Assembly: GCF_009363795.1 (NCBI RefSeq)
Contig: NZ_CP045420.1
Coordinates: 1,221,001-1,285,000, forward strand
Origin: Palleronia sp. THAF1
Lineage (GTDB): Bacteria; Pseudomonadota; Alphaproteobacteria; Rhodobacterales; Rhodobacteraceae
Direction of reading: 5' to 3'
Length of the DNA: 64,000 nucleotides
In this document: in pieces, positions 26,595 to 35,805 of the stretch
Layout of the letters: each line of letters opens with the position of its first letter
How positions within the stretch are numbered: position 1 is the stretch's first letter
Translations under genes and position numbers: made by a program
The notes under the pieces: model-generated
What the model saw: only the letters and a program-made list of their open reading frames with translations
Told to the model about the DNA's origin: nothing
Database searches by the model: none

Positions 26595-28256
26595 TCAGGC
26601 GCGGGTCAGATCGTCCATGCCGACGCGGGCGAGCATCTTGATGCCGTCTTCGCGTTCCTTGGCCTGAACCTCTTTCACGACGGCTTCCAGCATGTCGTAT
26701 TGTGCCTGATAGGTCTTGTTCGGATCGTCCACGCGGAACCGGAATTCCATCGTGATCCCGAACGCGTCTTGGGAATAGGCAACGGCGGCGTTGTCAACGC
26801 TTTCGACGACATCTTCGTTCTCGCCACACAGGCGGTCGAAGATTTCCTGCACCGCGTCGATATCCACGTCCTGTTCGAAGGTGATCGGCACGCGGCACAC
26901 CATAGAGCCGGTGACCATCGACCAATTCTCGAACTCGTCGCCCACGAACTTGCTGACCGGCACGATCATGCGGTTGTCTGTCCATGTCTTCAGCTGAATG
27001 TAGGTGAAGTGGATGCGCTCGACGGTGCAGTAGCGCCCGTCATAGATCACACGGTCCCCGATCCGGGCCGAACGGTTCAGCGCGATCTGCAAGGACGCCA
27101 AGATATTGCCCAGCACATGCCGCGCGGCAAAGCCAAGGATCAGGGTCAGCGCACCGGCAGAGGCAAGAAGCGAAAAGCCCAGACTGCGGAACACGTTGGC
27201 CGAGGCCAGCACGATGCCCAGACCCACGATCACGCCGATCACCATCACAAACCGTCGACCGGCGGTCATCAGGGTCGCGTAGTTGCGAATGGTCGAATTC
27301 TCTGGATCGGCAAGCTTGTCGCTGTCCAGCGTCACCACACGGTCAAGAGCGGTGTCCAGCAGCGATAGCGAGAACATCAGGAACGCCACGACGTAGCCGA
27401 TCAGCGTCAGCGGCGTCAGTACGGCGGCTAATCCGCCAGAAACATTGAAGATCTTCAGCGCCACCAATAGCACGACCGTCGTGGTGAACACGATGATCAG
27501 CGGCCAGCGCAAGGCTTTCAGCGCGATCGTGGACCAATAGCCCTTGGCCCGACGCGACAGACGTTGGAACACGTCATAGGTCAGTCGGGCGGTGATCCAT
27601 GCCAGCAACAGCGTCAGCGGCAGACCGAACAACTCGAACGCGCGCAGCCCCACCAGGGTCTCCATCTTCGTCCATTCGGGCAGGGCGCGTTCCATGCGGG
27701 TCGGGCCGTAGCGCTGATACAGTTCAGGCACGCGCTGCACCGTGCGGTTCGAAAACACCCAGACCGGATCGCCGCCGTTCGGCCGCACCCTGTTCAGACG
27801 GATTGCCGCTTCCCGTCCGTTGATGCTCAGCACGCCAAGGATCAGGGAGCGGCGCGGCTGACCTGCCATCGCGGCCGAATCGGGTGCGCGGCTGTCCACG
27901 CCATCGGGCCGTTCCAGCAGCATGGACCACGACAGGATCGCCCGGCGTTCCAGAACCGAGTGAAGTTGCATGGCCAGCACCGGCCCGCGCAGGGCCTGAT
28001 CTTCAGGTGGCACCGACGTCAGGTCCAGCAGATGCGCCGCGGCATCCAGATCGCCATCGTCCACAAGGTCCAGAAAGCTTTCGACAGCACCTTGCGGCGT
28101 GTCGCGCAACACGTAGTCGGGCACCGGTGCGAGACCCGCATTCAGAGTCTCTACCGGGAACCACGTGCCCGGCGGCTCGATTCCGTCACCTTCTTGCGCG
28201 ATGACGGGCAGGGCTGGCAGGCACAGGATCGCCAGAAGAAGCAGGAAACGTCTCAT
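26595..28256 (-). CDS. MscS-family mechanosensitive channel with N-terminal periplasmic domain
   Basis: 553 residues. A signal peptide (MRRFLLLLAILCLPALPVIAQ) precedes an extracytoplasmic domain of about 160 residues (TPQGAVESFLDLVDDGDLDAAAHLL, SINGREAAIRLNRVRPNG). Several membrane helices follow (about residues 205-375). The pore-lining helix is in SLLASAGALTLILGFAARHVLGN, and the MscS beta domain has IGDRVIYDGRYCTVERIHF and RMIVPVSKFVGDEFENWS. These channels release solutes on hypo-osmotic shock. The large periplasmic part distinguishes it from minimal MscS and resembles MscM-like homologues. Confidence 0.9.
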   Translation of the reverse strand: MRRFLLLLAILCLPALPVIAQEGDGIEPPGTWFPVETLNAGLAPVPDYVLRDTPQGAVESFLDLVDDGDLDAAAHLLDLTSVPPEDQALRGPVLAMQLHSVLERRAILSWSMLLERPDGVDSRAPDSAAMAGQPRRSLILGVLSINGREAAIRLNRVRPNGGDPVWVFSNRTVQRVPELYQRYGPTRMERALPEWTKMETLVGLRAFELFGLPLTLLLAWITARLTYDVFQRLSRRAKGYWSTIALKALRWPLIIVFTTTVVLLVALKIFNVSGGLAAVLTPLTLIGYVVAFLMFSLSLLDTALDRVVTLDSDKLADPENSTIRNYATLMTAGRRFVMVIGVIVGLGIVLASANVFRSLGFSLLASAGALTLILGFAARHVLGNILASLQIALNRSARIGDRVIYDGRYCTVERIHFTYIQLKTWTDNRMIVPVSKFVGDEFENWSMVTGSMVCRVPITFEQDVDIDAVQEIFDRLCGENEDVVESVDNAAVAYSQDAFGITMEFRFRVDDPNKTYQAQYDMLEAVVKEVQAKEREDGIKMLARVGMDDLTRA

Positions 28257-28297
28257 GGCGAGCTATATGGCGCGACGCGGTCCGAAGTCGCGTGGAA

Positions 28298-29701
28298 TCA
28301 GACGCTGGACTTCTTTAAGCGGGTCGAGCGGCGGGCCGGAGCAGGGCGCACGCGCTTTTCGATCATCTCGTAAAGCGCGCCGGTGATGTTCTTGCCGCTG
28401 GCCGTCTCCGCCCCCTCCAGACCGGGAGAGGAGTTGACCTCTAGCACCTTCGGCCCATCGTCCGAGCGCAGCAGGTCGACGCCCGCCAGCCCCAGCCCAA
28501 AAGCTTTTGCGGCGCGGATCGCGGTGTCGCGCTCTGTCTTGGTGATCTTCACCGCAGAAGCCGATCCCCCCATGTGCAGATTCGAGCGGAACTCTCCCGC
28601 CGCCGCCGTGCGCTTGATCGCGGCCTCGACCCGGCCGCCCATGACGATGCAGCGAATGTCTTCGCCGTTCGCTTCCTTGACGAACTGCTGAACAAGGAAG
28701 TTGGCCTTGAGGCCCCGGAAAGCGGAAATGACGGATTCGGCGGCCTTCTTCGTCTCCGCCAGCACGACGCCCTTGCCCTGGCTGGATTCCAGCAGTTTCA
28801 CGATCAGCGGTGTTGTGCCCACGATGTTCATCAGGTTGGCGGTATCCTTCGGAGATGAGGCGAAGGCCGTGACCGGCATCCCGATCTTCTGGCGCGCCAA
28901 GACCTGATGCGCGTGCAGCTTGTCGCGGCTGGACGTGATCCCGGCGCTGGAGTTCAGAACGTAGGTGCCGATGGTCTCGAACTGGCGGACGATGGCGGTG
29001 CCGTAGGGCGTGATCGACGCGCCGATGCGCGGGATAACCGCGTCATACCGGGGCAGGCGCTTGCCGTCGTAGTGAATGTCGGGCGCCATGGCGTTCAGCG
29101 TCATGTAGCAGCGCGTCGTGTCGATCACCTCGACGGTGTGTCCGCGCTTCTCGCCTTCGGCCACGAGGCGGCGGGTGGAGTAGGTGTCGGGCTCTCGGCT
29201 GAGAACAGCGATACGCAGGGCGCGGTCGGGCGCGATCTCTTTTACCTTGGCAGAGGTGTAGACGTCGTAATCCAACTTGGGCTGGCAGAAGCTTTCCTGC
29301 GGCGTGACGACGGCATCCTCCGGGATTGCCTGACGTCCGATCAGCATCCTATAGGCCATCGCGCCACGGTCCGTCAGCGTCAGCTCGATCGGCCACGTGC
29401 GGTCGGAAATCTGGAGCGTCGTCTGGATGACATACCGCAGCTCTGCCTCGCCGTTGGACGATGTGACTTCACGGCGATCCACGACCGGGGCCGAGCAGGC
29501 GATAGCCATCTCCGGCCGGGCGGGATCCGGGTACATCAGGAAACGCACGCGTGGGGCAGAGGCCGGGCCGAAGGGCTCGATCTCGAACGCGTGCAGGGCA
29601 GAGGTGCGCGCACCGGTATCGACCTTTGCCTTCAGGGCGGGCAATCCCAGATCGGGCAAGGACAGCCATTCTTCCCAACCAAGACGCAGCGGTTCCGACA
29701 T
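28298..29701 (-). CDS. Fusion of RimB-type aspartic protease domain and RimK-like ATP-grasp ligase
   Basis: 467 residues from the ATG at 29701; the extra frame to 29914 lies across the divergent tgt start and is not used. Residues 1-140 are a retropepsin-like domain ([20 protein letters not shown] then [11 protein letters not shown], the active-site DTG). Residues 170-450 are Rim[17 protein letters not shown]-like start, [23 protein letters not shown]-grasp [32 protein letters not shown], and the metal site [12 protein letters not shown]. RimK adds glutamates to ribosomal protein S6 in E. coli, and RimB is an associated protease in pseudomonads. Here both activities appear in one chain. A short basic C-terminal tail ends the protein. 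Confidence 0.88.
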   Translation of the reverse strand: MSEPLRLGWEEWLSLPDLGLPALKAKVDTGARTSALHAFEIEPFGPASAPRVRFLMYPDPARPEMAIACSAPVVDRREVTSSNGEAELRYVIQTTLQISDRTWPIELTLTDRGAMAYRMLIGRQAIPEDAVVTPQESFCQPKLDYDVYTSAKVKEIAPDRALRIAVLSREPDTYSTRRLVAEGEKRGHTVEVIDTTRCYMTLNAMAPDIHYDGKRLPRYDAVIPRIGASITPYGTAIVRQFETIGTYVLNSSAGITSSRDKLHAHQVLARQKIGMPVTAFASSPKDTANLMNIVGTTPLIVKLLESSQGKGVVLAETKKAAESVISAFRGLKANFLVQQFVKEANGEDIRCIVMGGRVEAAIKRTAAAGEFRSNLHMGGSASAVKITKTERDTAIRAAKAFGLGLAGVDLLRSDDGPKVLEVNSSPGLEGAETASGKNITGALYEMIEKRVRPAPARRSTRLKKSSV

Positions 29702-29861
29702 GGTGACGTTCCTTCCAGTGACGTGCCGCTTATGTGGCCTGACCCGTCCGGTCGGCAAGCGACGATTGCCCGTTGGGTCCGCTGCGCGTAAGGCACGCGG
29801 AACACGCGCATCGACGCGGTCGACATGAGTATTTGGGAAAACAAAGAAGGCGGAGCGGTAA

Positions 29862-30992
29862 GTGACGGAACGGTTTTCCTTCGAACTCGGGGCGACGGAC
29901 GGGGCGGCGCGCACGGGTGTGATTCACACCCCGCGCGGCGACATCCGCACGCCCGCCTTCATGCCGGTGGGAACGGCGGCGACCGTCAAGGCGATGCTGC
30001 CCGAAAGCGTGGCGGCGACGGGCGCCGATATCTTGCTGGGCAACACCTACCACCTGATGCTGCGACCGGGGGCCGAGCGCGTGGCGCGTCTGGGCGGTCT
30101 GCACCGGTTCATGAATTGGTCGGGGCCGATCCTGACGGATTCGGGCGGCTTCCAGGTGATGAGCCTGGCCGATCTGCGCAAGTTGACCGAAGACGGGGTG
30201 ACGTTCCGGTCCCACGTGGATGGCTCGAAGCATTTCCTGTCGCCAGAAACCTCGATGGCGATCCAGCGCGATCTGGGGTCTGATATCGTGATGGCCTTCG
30301 ACGAATGCCCCGCACTGCCCGCCAACCGCGACCGGATCGAGGAGTCCATGCGCCTGTCGATGCGGTGGGCGCGGCGGTCGCGCGATGCCTTCGGGGACCG
30401 GCCCGGCCACGCGCTGTTCGGCATCATGCAGGGCGGGCTGGAGCGTGACCTGCGCGAGGAGTCGGCCGCCGCGCTGCGGAGCATCGGGTTCGAAGGCTAC
30501 GCCATCGGGGGGCTGGCCGTGGGTGAGGGGCAGGCGGCCATGTTCGACTGTCTGGACTACGCGCCGGGTCTGCTGCCGGATGACGCGCCGCGCTACCTGA
30601 TGGGCGTGGGCAAGCCCGACGACATCGTGGGCGCGGTGAAGCGCGGGGTGGACATGATGGACTGCGTGCTGCCGTCACGCTCTGGCCGCACGGGGCAGGC
30701 CTGGACGCGGCGTGGGCAGGTCAATCTGAAGAACGCCCGCCACGCCGACGACCCGCGCCCGCTGGACGAAGACTGCACCTGCCCGGCCTGTCGGGGCTAT
30801 TCGCGCGCCTACCTGCACCACGTGTACCGCGCGGGGGAGATGATCGCGGGGATGCTGCTGACCTGGCACAACCTGCACTATTACCAGCAGATCATGGCCG
30901 GGATGCGGGGCGCCATCGCAGACGGCACATTTGCCGCGTGGGAGTCCGACTTCCATAGCCTGCGCGAGGTGGGCGATATAGACCGGCTGTAG
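29862..30992 (+). CDS. tgt: Queuine tRNA-ribosyltransferase
   Basis: 376 residues beginning at GTG 29862 (preceded by GGCGGAG). Tgt motifs: [43 protein letters not shown] with the nucleophilic or general-base Asp, [13 protein letters not shown], and the zinc site [16 protein letters not shown] with three Cys and a His. It exchanges guanine for queuine precursor at position 34 of GUN-anticodon tRNAs. It is divergent from the RimB-RimK fusion gene and followed by a small exported protein. Confidence 0.96.
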   Translation: MTERFSFELGATDGAARTGVIHTPRGDIRTPAFMPVGTAATVKAMLPESVAATGADILLGNTYHLMLRPGAERVARLGGLHRFMNWSGPILTDSGGFQVMSLADLRKLTEDGVTFRSHVDGSKHFLSPETSMAIQRDLGSDIVMAFDECPALPANRDRIEESMRLSMRWARRSRDAFGDRPGHALFGIMQGGLERDLREESAAALRSIGFEGYAIGGLAVGEGQAAMFDCLDYAPGLLPDDAPRYLMGVGKPDDIVGAVKRGVDMMDCVLPSRSGRTGQAWTRRGQVNLKNARHADDPRPLDEDCTCPACRGYSRAYLHHVYRAGEMIAGMLLTWHNLHYYQQIMAGMRGAIADGTFAAWESDFHSLREVGDIDRL

Positions 30993-31010
30993 CCGCTTGA
31001 AGGAGAGACC

Positions 31011-31547
31011 ATGCGCATTCTGATCCTGGCCTGCCTGTGTGCATCGCCCGCTGTCACCGATAGCCTGTGCGGCGAGACGGACGCCGCGCGTCTCAACGCA
31101 GTGTTGGCGGGAGAGTGGGATCGAGAGGCGCATATTCAGCTGGAAAGCGAGACGCTGTCGATTCTGCGCCAGACCGCGCCAGAGATCGTCACGCTGGGCG
31201 CCGACGGCACCCTGCAGACCGCTTTTATCGACGACCAGATCGGCAGTTCGCTGCCCTTAATGCTGGCGCATGACACGCCGTACGACGTAGACGCGGTGGA
31301 CGACATGCTCGACACCACTGAAACGCCGGAGTTCGCCGATATTCTGTCCGACACGCCCTGCGGGCCTGAAGATCTGCCGCAACTGCAAGGCATGCTGCCC
31401 GAAACCGAAGGCATGTCCGTCGCCGGAACCATTACACTCATCCCCTATTTCGATGACCGTATCCTTGAGATCACCGAGCTTGAGTTGAAATCAGAGGGCG
31501 CGCTGATCTTCATGACGGCCACGGCGCTGTTGACCCCGGCGCGCTGA
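31011..31547 (+). CDS. Exported protein of unknown function
   Basis: 178 residues. A strong GAAGGAGAG lies ahead of the ATG at 31011. A short hydrophobic N-terminus (MRILILACLCASPAVTDSLC) suggests export. The body is acidic (ESETLSILRQTAPEIVTLGADG, YDVDAVDDMLDTTETPEF) and ends in alternating beta-like segments (IPYFDDRILEITELELKSEG). No domain is recognised. It may be cotranscribed with tgt, starting 18 bases after its stop. Confidence 0.75.
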   Translation: MRILILACLCASPAVTDSLCGETDAARLNAVLAGEWDREAHIQLESETLSILRQTAPEIVTLGADGTLQTAFIDDQIGSSLPLMLAHDTPYDVDAVDDMLDTTETPEFADILSDTPCGPEDLPQLQGMLPETEGMSVAGTITLIPYFDDRILEITELELKSEGALIFMTATALLTPAR

Positions 31548-31601
31548 CGGACCTTGTGCCGCGCCGCAGCGTTGCCGATGCACCCCTTGCAAACGGAGCG
31601 C

Positions 31602-32174
31602 ATGATGAGACTTCCCCTGATCGACCCGACCACCCTGAGCGGATCGCAACGCGATCTGTATGAGGACATGAAAGAGGGCATCGAAAGCGGCTTTAACTCG
31701 TTTCGCGCGATCAATGACGATGGTGCGCTGATCGGCCCGTGGAACCCGATGCTGCGCTATCCGCGTCTGGGTGGGCCGACATGGGAGTTGATCAAGGCGA
31801 TCAGCAACGACTCGCAACTGCCGGCAAACGTCCGCGAGATCGCTATCCTCGTGACCGGCACTCACTACGATGCGGCGTACGAGCTCTACGCCCACGTCGC
31901 CGCTGCCGAAAGCAAGGGCATGGATCCCGATTGCGTGGCCTCTATCGTTGCGGGCACGCGGCCCGACAGCCTGAGCAAGGAAGAGCGCGTCGCCTACGAT
32001 ACGGCGCATGCCCTGAACGAAAGTCGCCTGTTGCCGCGCCCCGTCTATGATCGCGCGGTCGAGGCATTCGGCGATGAAGGTGCGGCAGAGCTGATCTATC
32101 TGATCGGTCTCTATTGCATGGTTTCTGTCATGCTGAATGGATTCAACGTGCAGGTGCCAGACTACGCGACCTGA
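31602..32174 (+). CDS. Carboxymuconolactone decarboxylase-family protein
   Basis: 190 residues, starting at paired ATG codons (31602/31605) with ACGGAGCG upstream. It is an AhpD/CMD-like helical protein: FNSFRAINDDGALIGPWNPML, REIAILVTGTHYDAAYELYAH and a LPRPVYDRAVEAFGDEGAAELIYLIGLYC segment. The peroxidase-type CxxC of AhpD is not present (the corresponding stretch is GTHYDAAYE), so alkylhydroperoxidase activity is unlikely. Related proteins are decarboxylases or of unknown role. Confidence 0.85.
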   Translation: MMRLPLIDPTTLSGSQRDLYEDMKEGIESGFNSFRAINDDGALIGPWNPMLRYPRLGGPTWELIKAISNDSQLPANVREIAILVTGTHYDAAYELYAHVAAAESKGMDPDCVASIVAGTRPDSLSKEERVAYDTAHALNESRLLPRPVYDRAVEAFGDEGAAELIYLIGLYCMVSVMLNGFNVQVPDYAT

Positions 32175-32249
32175 CACCCATCGCGCCGCACCAAACCCGG
32201 ATCGGTGCGGCGCGCCCCGCACAAAGGGGTATGAGGAGAGTGGCAGGCG

Positions 32250-32278
32250 CTTGCGTCCGCGCGCCCTAGCCCCCACAT
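32250..32278 (+). promoter_or_regulatory. Candidate heat-shock (RpoH) promoter of lon
   Basis: CTTGCG (32250-32255) and CCCCACAT (32271-32278) are separated by 15 bases. This resembles the sigma-32 pattern CTTG...CCCCAT. A start near 32285 would leave a leader of about 70 bases to the lon ATG. lon is a classical heat-shock gene. Confidence 0.5.
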
Positions 32279-32353
32279 CTGGTGCCATGACCGGAGGGCC
32301 CTTCGCGTTGCCGCAAAGCGGGACGTGGCCGCCCTTGCCAAGAAGGACAAAAG

Positions 32354-34759
32354 ATGACCGAGCATACCTATCCCGTCCTGCCGCTGCGCGACATTGTCGT
32401 GTTTCCGCACATGATCGTGCCGCTCTTCGTCGGCCGCGAGAAATCCGTCCGCGCCCTCGAAGACGTGATGGCTGATGACAAGCAGATCCTGCTGGCCGCG
32501 CAGGTCGATCCCGGCGTGGACGATCCCGATGCCGACGGCATTTACCGCACCGGCGTTCTGGCCAACGTGCTGCAACTGCTCAAGCTGCCCGACGGCACCG
32601 TGAAGGTGCTGGTCGAGGGTCGCGTGCGCGTGAAGATCGCCGAGTACCTGGAAAACGACCGCTTCTTCGAGGCGCGCGCCGAAGAACTGTCCGAAACGCA
32701 GGGCGACGAAGACACCGTGGCCGCGTTGCTGCGCTCTGTCTCTGAAGAGTTCGAGCGTTACGCCAAGGTCAAGAAGAACATCCCCGAGGAGGCGCTGGTC
32801 GCCGTGGGTGAGACGACCGATCCCGCCAAGCTGGCCGACCTTGTGGCCGGGCACTTGGGCAATGACGTGGCGCAAAAGCAGGAACTGCTGGAAACGCTGA
32901 CCGTCGCCGAGCGGTTGGAGAAGGTCTACGGCCTGATGCAGGGCGAAGTGTCGGTCCTGCAGGTCGAGAAGAAGATCAAGACCCGCGTGAAGTCCCAGAT
33001 GGAGCGGACGCAGCGCGAGTATTATCTGAACGAGCAGATGAAGGCGATCCAAAAGGAGCTGGGCGACGGCGAAGAAGGTGCCGGCGAACTGGCCGAGCTG
33101 GAGGAGCGCATCGCCGAGACCAAGCTGTCGAAAGAGGCCCGCGAGAAGGCGGAGGCCGAATTCAAGAAGCTGAAGTCCATGTCTCCGATGTCCGCCGAAT
33201 CCTCGGTCGTGCGAAACTATCTGGATTGGATGCTGTCGATCCCGTGGGGCACCAAGTCGCGCGTGAAGAAGGATCTTGGCCGCGCCCAGAAGGTGCTGGA
33301 TGACGATCACTACTCCTTGGAAAAGGTGAAAGAACGGATCGTCGAATATCTGGCCGTGCAGCAACGCTCGTCCAAGCTGAAGGGGCCGATCATGTGCCTC
33401 GTCGGTCCTCCGGGTGTGGGTAAGACATCGTTGGGCAAGTCGGTCGCGAAAGCCACGGGGCGTGAGTTCATCCGCATCTCGCTGGGTGGCGTGCGCGACG
33501 AATCCGAGATTCGCGGCCACCGCCGGACCTACATCGGCTCCATGCCCGGCAAGATCATCCAGGCGCTGAAGAAGGCCAAGACGACGAATCCGCTGATCCT
33601 GCTCGATGAGATCGACAAGATGGGCCAGGATTTCCGGGGCGATCCCGCGTCGGCCATGCTGGAGGTCTTGGACCCCGAGCAGAACGGCAGCTTCGTCGAT
33701 CACTACCTCGAGGTCGAATACGACCTGTCAAACGTGATGTTCCTGACCACCGCGAACTCCTACAACATGCCGGGCCCGCTTCTGGACCGGATGGAGATTA
33801 TTCCGCTGGCTGGCTACACCGAGGATGAGAAGGCAGAGATCGCAAAGCGTCACCTGATCGCCAAGCAGGTCAAGAACCACGGCCTGAAGAAGGGCGAGTT
33901 CGAGATCACAGACGAGGCGCTGATGCAGGTCATCCGCACCTACACCCGTGAGGCGGGCGTGCGGAACCTGGAACGTGAGCTGGCGAAATTGGCCCGCAAG
34001 GCGACGACGCAGATCGTTAAGAAAGAGGTTGAGAAGGTCGTCGTAACGCCTGAAAATCTTTCGGATTTCCTTGGCGTCCAAAAGCACCGCTACGGTCTGG
34101 CCGAGGAAGAGGATCAGATCGGTGTCGTGACCGGCTTGGCTTATACCTCCGTCGGGGGAGAGCTTCTGCAGATCGAAGCGCTGCGCCTGCCGGGCAAGGG
34201 CCGGATGAAGACGACCGGCAAGCTGGGCGATGTGATGAAGGAATCGATCGACGCGGCCTCCAGCTTCGTACGCTCGATCTCTCCGCGTATCGGTGTGAAG
34301 CCGCCGAAGTTCGACGCGCTGGATATCCACGTCCACGTGCCGGATGGTGCGACGCCCAAGGACGGGCCAAGTGCCGGTTTGGCCATGGTCACGGCCATCG
34401 TGTCGGTGCTGACGCAGATCCCCGTGCGCAAGGACATCGCCATGACGGGTGAGGTTACGCTGCGGGGCAACGCGTCGGCCATCGGCGGTCTGAAAGAGAA
34501 ACTGCTCGCGGCCCTGCGTGGTGGCATCAAAACGGTGCTGATCCCGAAGGAAAACGAGAAGGATCTGGCCGACATCCCGGACAACGTGAAAGAGGGGCTG
34601 ACGATCATTCCCGTCACTCACGTGAACGAGGTGCTGGAACACGCGCTGGTCCGCACGCCAGAGGCCGTCGAATGGGACGAGGCGGCACAGGAAGCCGCCG
34701 ACGCCGAACGCGCGGCGCGGGCTGCGGCGGCACAGGGCGCGGCGCAGGTCACACACTAA
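32354..34759 (+). CDS. lon: ATP-dependent protease La (Lon)
   Basis: 801 residues, full length for bacterial LonA. The N-terminal substrate domain ([19 protein letters not shown]) is followed by a coiled region. Walker A is GPPGVGKTS (Lys357), with Walker [12 protein letters not shown] and ATPase sensor motifs. The protease dyad is Ser673 in [10 protein letters not shown] and Lys716 in [10 protein letters not shown]. It degrades misfolded and regulatory proteins in the cytoplasm. GAAGGA precedes the ATG. A strong terminator follows, then the HU gene, the same order as lon-hup in many proteobacteria. The short C-terminal tail is Ala-rich. Confidence 0.98.
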   Translation: MTEHTYPVLPLRDIVVFPHMIVPLFVGREKSVRALEDVMADDKQILLAAQVDPGVDDPDADGIYRTGVLANVLQLLKLPDGTVKVLVEGRVRVKIAEYLENDRFFEARAEELSETQGDEDTVAALLRSVSEEFERYAKVKKNIPEEALVAVGETTDPAKLADLVAGHLGNDVAQKQELLETLTVAERLEKVYGLMQGEVSVLQVEKKIKTRVKSQMERTQREYYLNEQMKAIQKELGDGEEGAGELAELEERIAETKLSKEAREKAEAEFKKLKSMSPMSAESSVVRNYLDWMLSIPWGTKSRVKKDLGRAQKVLDDDHYSLEKVKERIVEYLAVQQRSSKLKGPIMCLVGPPGVGKTSLGKSVAKATGREFIRISLGGVRDESEIRGHRRTYIGSMPGKIIQALKKAKTTNPLILLDEIDKMGQDFRGDPASAMLEVLDPEQNGSFVDHYLEVEYDLSNVMFLTTANSYNMPGPLLDRMEIIPLAGYTEDEKAEIAKRHLIAKQVKNHGLKKGEFEITDEALMQVIRTYTREAGVRNLERELAKLARKATTQIVKKEVEKVVVTPENLSDFLGVQKHRYGLAEEEDQIGVVTGLAYTSVGGELLQIEALRLPGKGRMKTTGKLGDVMKESIDAASSFVRSISPRIGVKPPKFDALDIHVHVPDGATPKDGPSAGLAMVTAIVSVLTQIPVRKDIAMTGEVTLRGNASAIGGLKEKLLAALRGGIKTVLIPKENEKDLADIPDNVKEGLTIIPVTHVNEVLEHALVRTPEAVEWDEAAQEAADAERAARAAAAQGAAQVTH

Positions 34760-34770
34760 GCAAATCAAAG

Positions 34771-34799
34771 AGGCGCGGGGGAAACCTCGCGCCTTTTTT
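34771..34799 (+). terminator. Rho-independent terminator after lon
   Basis: 10-bp stem (34771-34780 with 34785-34794, one G-T pair) closed by a GAAA tetraloop and followed by six T. It starts 11 bases after the lon stop. Confidence 0.92.
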
Positions 34800-34889
34800 C
34801 GGTGCGCACCGAATGCGGCATCGCTCGCCTGCCTTCATTTCGCCGCAAAGTCGGGGCAGGATGTGTCTAACCTTTCTGAAGGATTTGTT

Positions 34890-35291
34890 ATGACGACCAA
34901 AACCACGCCGAAACCGTCGGCCCAGAAGCCCGCTCCGAAAACAGCAGAGGCGCCGGCCGCGAAGGTTGTCGAGGAAATCGCACCGACGGTGACGAAAGAG
35001 TTGAAAAAGCCAGAACTGATCGACCGCGTCGTTGCACTGTCTGGTATCAAGAAGAAAGACGCCAAGCCGGTAGTCGAAGCGATGCTGTCGGTCATGGGCC
35101 AGGCGATAACGGATGGAGAGGCGCTGAACGTCCAGCCTTTCGGCCGTGTGCGGATCGTCAAGGCCAAGGACCTGCCGAACGGTCAGGCGATCACCCTCAA
35201 ACTTCGTCGCTCAGGCCCCGCACTGTCGGAATCCGAAGCCGGTGCCGAACTCGTGCAAGAGGCTCTTGCAGACGAGGAACAGGAAAGCTAG
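34890..35291 (+). CDS. HU-family DNA-binding protein with basic N-terminal extension
   Basis: 133 residues from the ATG at 34890, preceded by GAAGGA. Residues 1-42 are a Lys/Pro/Ala-rich arm (TTKTTPKPSAQKPAPKTAEA). The HU/IHF-type domain follows: KKPELIDRVVALSGIKKKDAKPVVEAML, then ALNVQPFGRVRIVKAKDLPNGQAITLKLRRS, and an acidic tail ELVQEALADEEQES. The usual HU beta-arm signature is only partly conserved (ITLKLRRS), so it is a divergent member. Nucleoid-associated DNA binding is expected. Located between lon and tRNA-Val. Confidence 0.85.
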   Translation: MTTKTTPKPSAQKPAPKTAEAPAAKVVEEIAPTVTKELKKPELIDRVVALSGIKKKDAKPVVEAMLSVMGQAITDGEALNVQPFGRVRIVKAKDLPNGQAITLKLRRSGPALSESEAGAELVQEALADEEQES

Positions 35292-35303
35292 GACGCGTCC
35301 ACC

Positions 35304-35378
35304 GGGCGATTAGCTCAGCGGTAGAGCACTTCGTTCACACCGAAGGGGTCACTGGTTCAATCCCAGTATCGCCCACCA
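35304..35378 (+). tRNA. tRNA-Val (anticodon CAC)
   Basis: 75 bases including an encoded CCA. Acceptor GGGCGAT pairs with ATCGCCC, D-arm GCTC/GAGC, anticodon stem CTTCG/CGAAG with loop TTCACAC giving anticodon CAC for the GTG codon, T-arm ACTGG/CCAGT with TTCAATC. All stems are perfect. Confidence 0.97.
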
Positions 35379-35385
35379 TCATTTG

Positions 35386-35416
35386 AAAAGGCGCGCCCCG
35401 GTCGGCGCGCCTTTTT
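35386..35416 (+). terminator. Rho-independent terminator after tRNA-Val
   Basis: 12-bp stem (35386-35397 with 35404-35415), six-base loop, GC core GGCGCGCC and five T at the 3' side, eight bases after the tRNA. Confidence 0.9.
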
Positions 35417-35460
35417 GCGTCTGTCGCTCGCGCTAGGTGGCGATGCAAAAGGAGATGACA

Positions 35461-35772
35461 ATGTATCTGACGATGAACCGCTTCCACGTGACTCGTGGCC
35501 AGGAACAGGCGTTTGAAGAGATGTGGGCCAGCCGCGACAGCCATCTGAAAGAGGTACCGGGCTTTGTGTCCTTCCACCTGATGAAGGGGGAGACGCGGGA
35601 AGATCATACGCTTTACGCCAGTCATACCGCCTGGAAGACCGAGGCTGCATTCCGAGACTGGACGAAGTCCGAGGCCTTCCGCAAGGCGCATTCCGGCGTG
35701 CGGCCCAACACCGAAATGTATCAGGGTGCTCCGGTGCTGGAGGTCTTCGAGGCAGTTCAGACTCTCACTTGA
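35461..35772 (+). CDS. IsdG/HmoA-like haem-degrading monooxygenase (ABM domain)
   Basis: 103 residues from the ATG at 35461, preceded by AAAAGGAGATG. It is a single antibiotic-biosynthesis-monooxygenase fold (ferredoxin-like dimer). Asn6, Trp67 and His77 are present at the spacing of the catalytic triad of Staphylococcus IsdG/IsdI (Asn7, Trp67, His77), within MNRFHVTRGQ, AAFRDWTKSEAF and KAHSGVR. This supports cytoplasmic haem breakdown to release iron. No haem-uptake genes are nearby. The start of the arsenic operon promoter overlaps its last codons. Confidence 0.85.
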   Translation: MYLTMNRFHVTRGQEQAFEEMWASRDSHLKEVPGFVSFHLMKGETREDHTLYASHTAWKTEAAFRDWTKSEAFRKAHSGVRPNTEMYQGAPVLEVFEAVQTLT

Positions 35773-35805
35773 CAGGTTCTGTCGTTTCTATATTTCACGA
35801 AATAT
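35769..35805 (+). promoter_or_regulatory. ars operon promoter and ArsR operator overlapping the start codon
   Basis: TTGACA (35769-35774) is followed after 16 bases by TATTTC (35791-35796). A perfect inverted repeat ATATTTC-AC-GAAATAT (35790-35805) covers the -10 element and runs into the ATG at 35804. A start of transcription about seven bases past the -10 box would be at or next to the ATG, implying a leaderless message. No Shine-Dalgarno is seen. Confidence 0.7.

Noticed and set aside
35304-35378. tRNA-Val as an integration site for an arsenic island
   Set aside because: No integrase gene and no duplicated tRNA 3' end was seen. The terminator and downstream gene look native.
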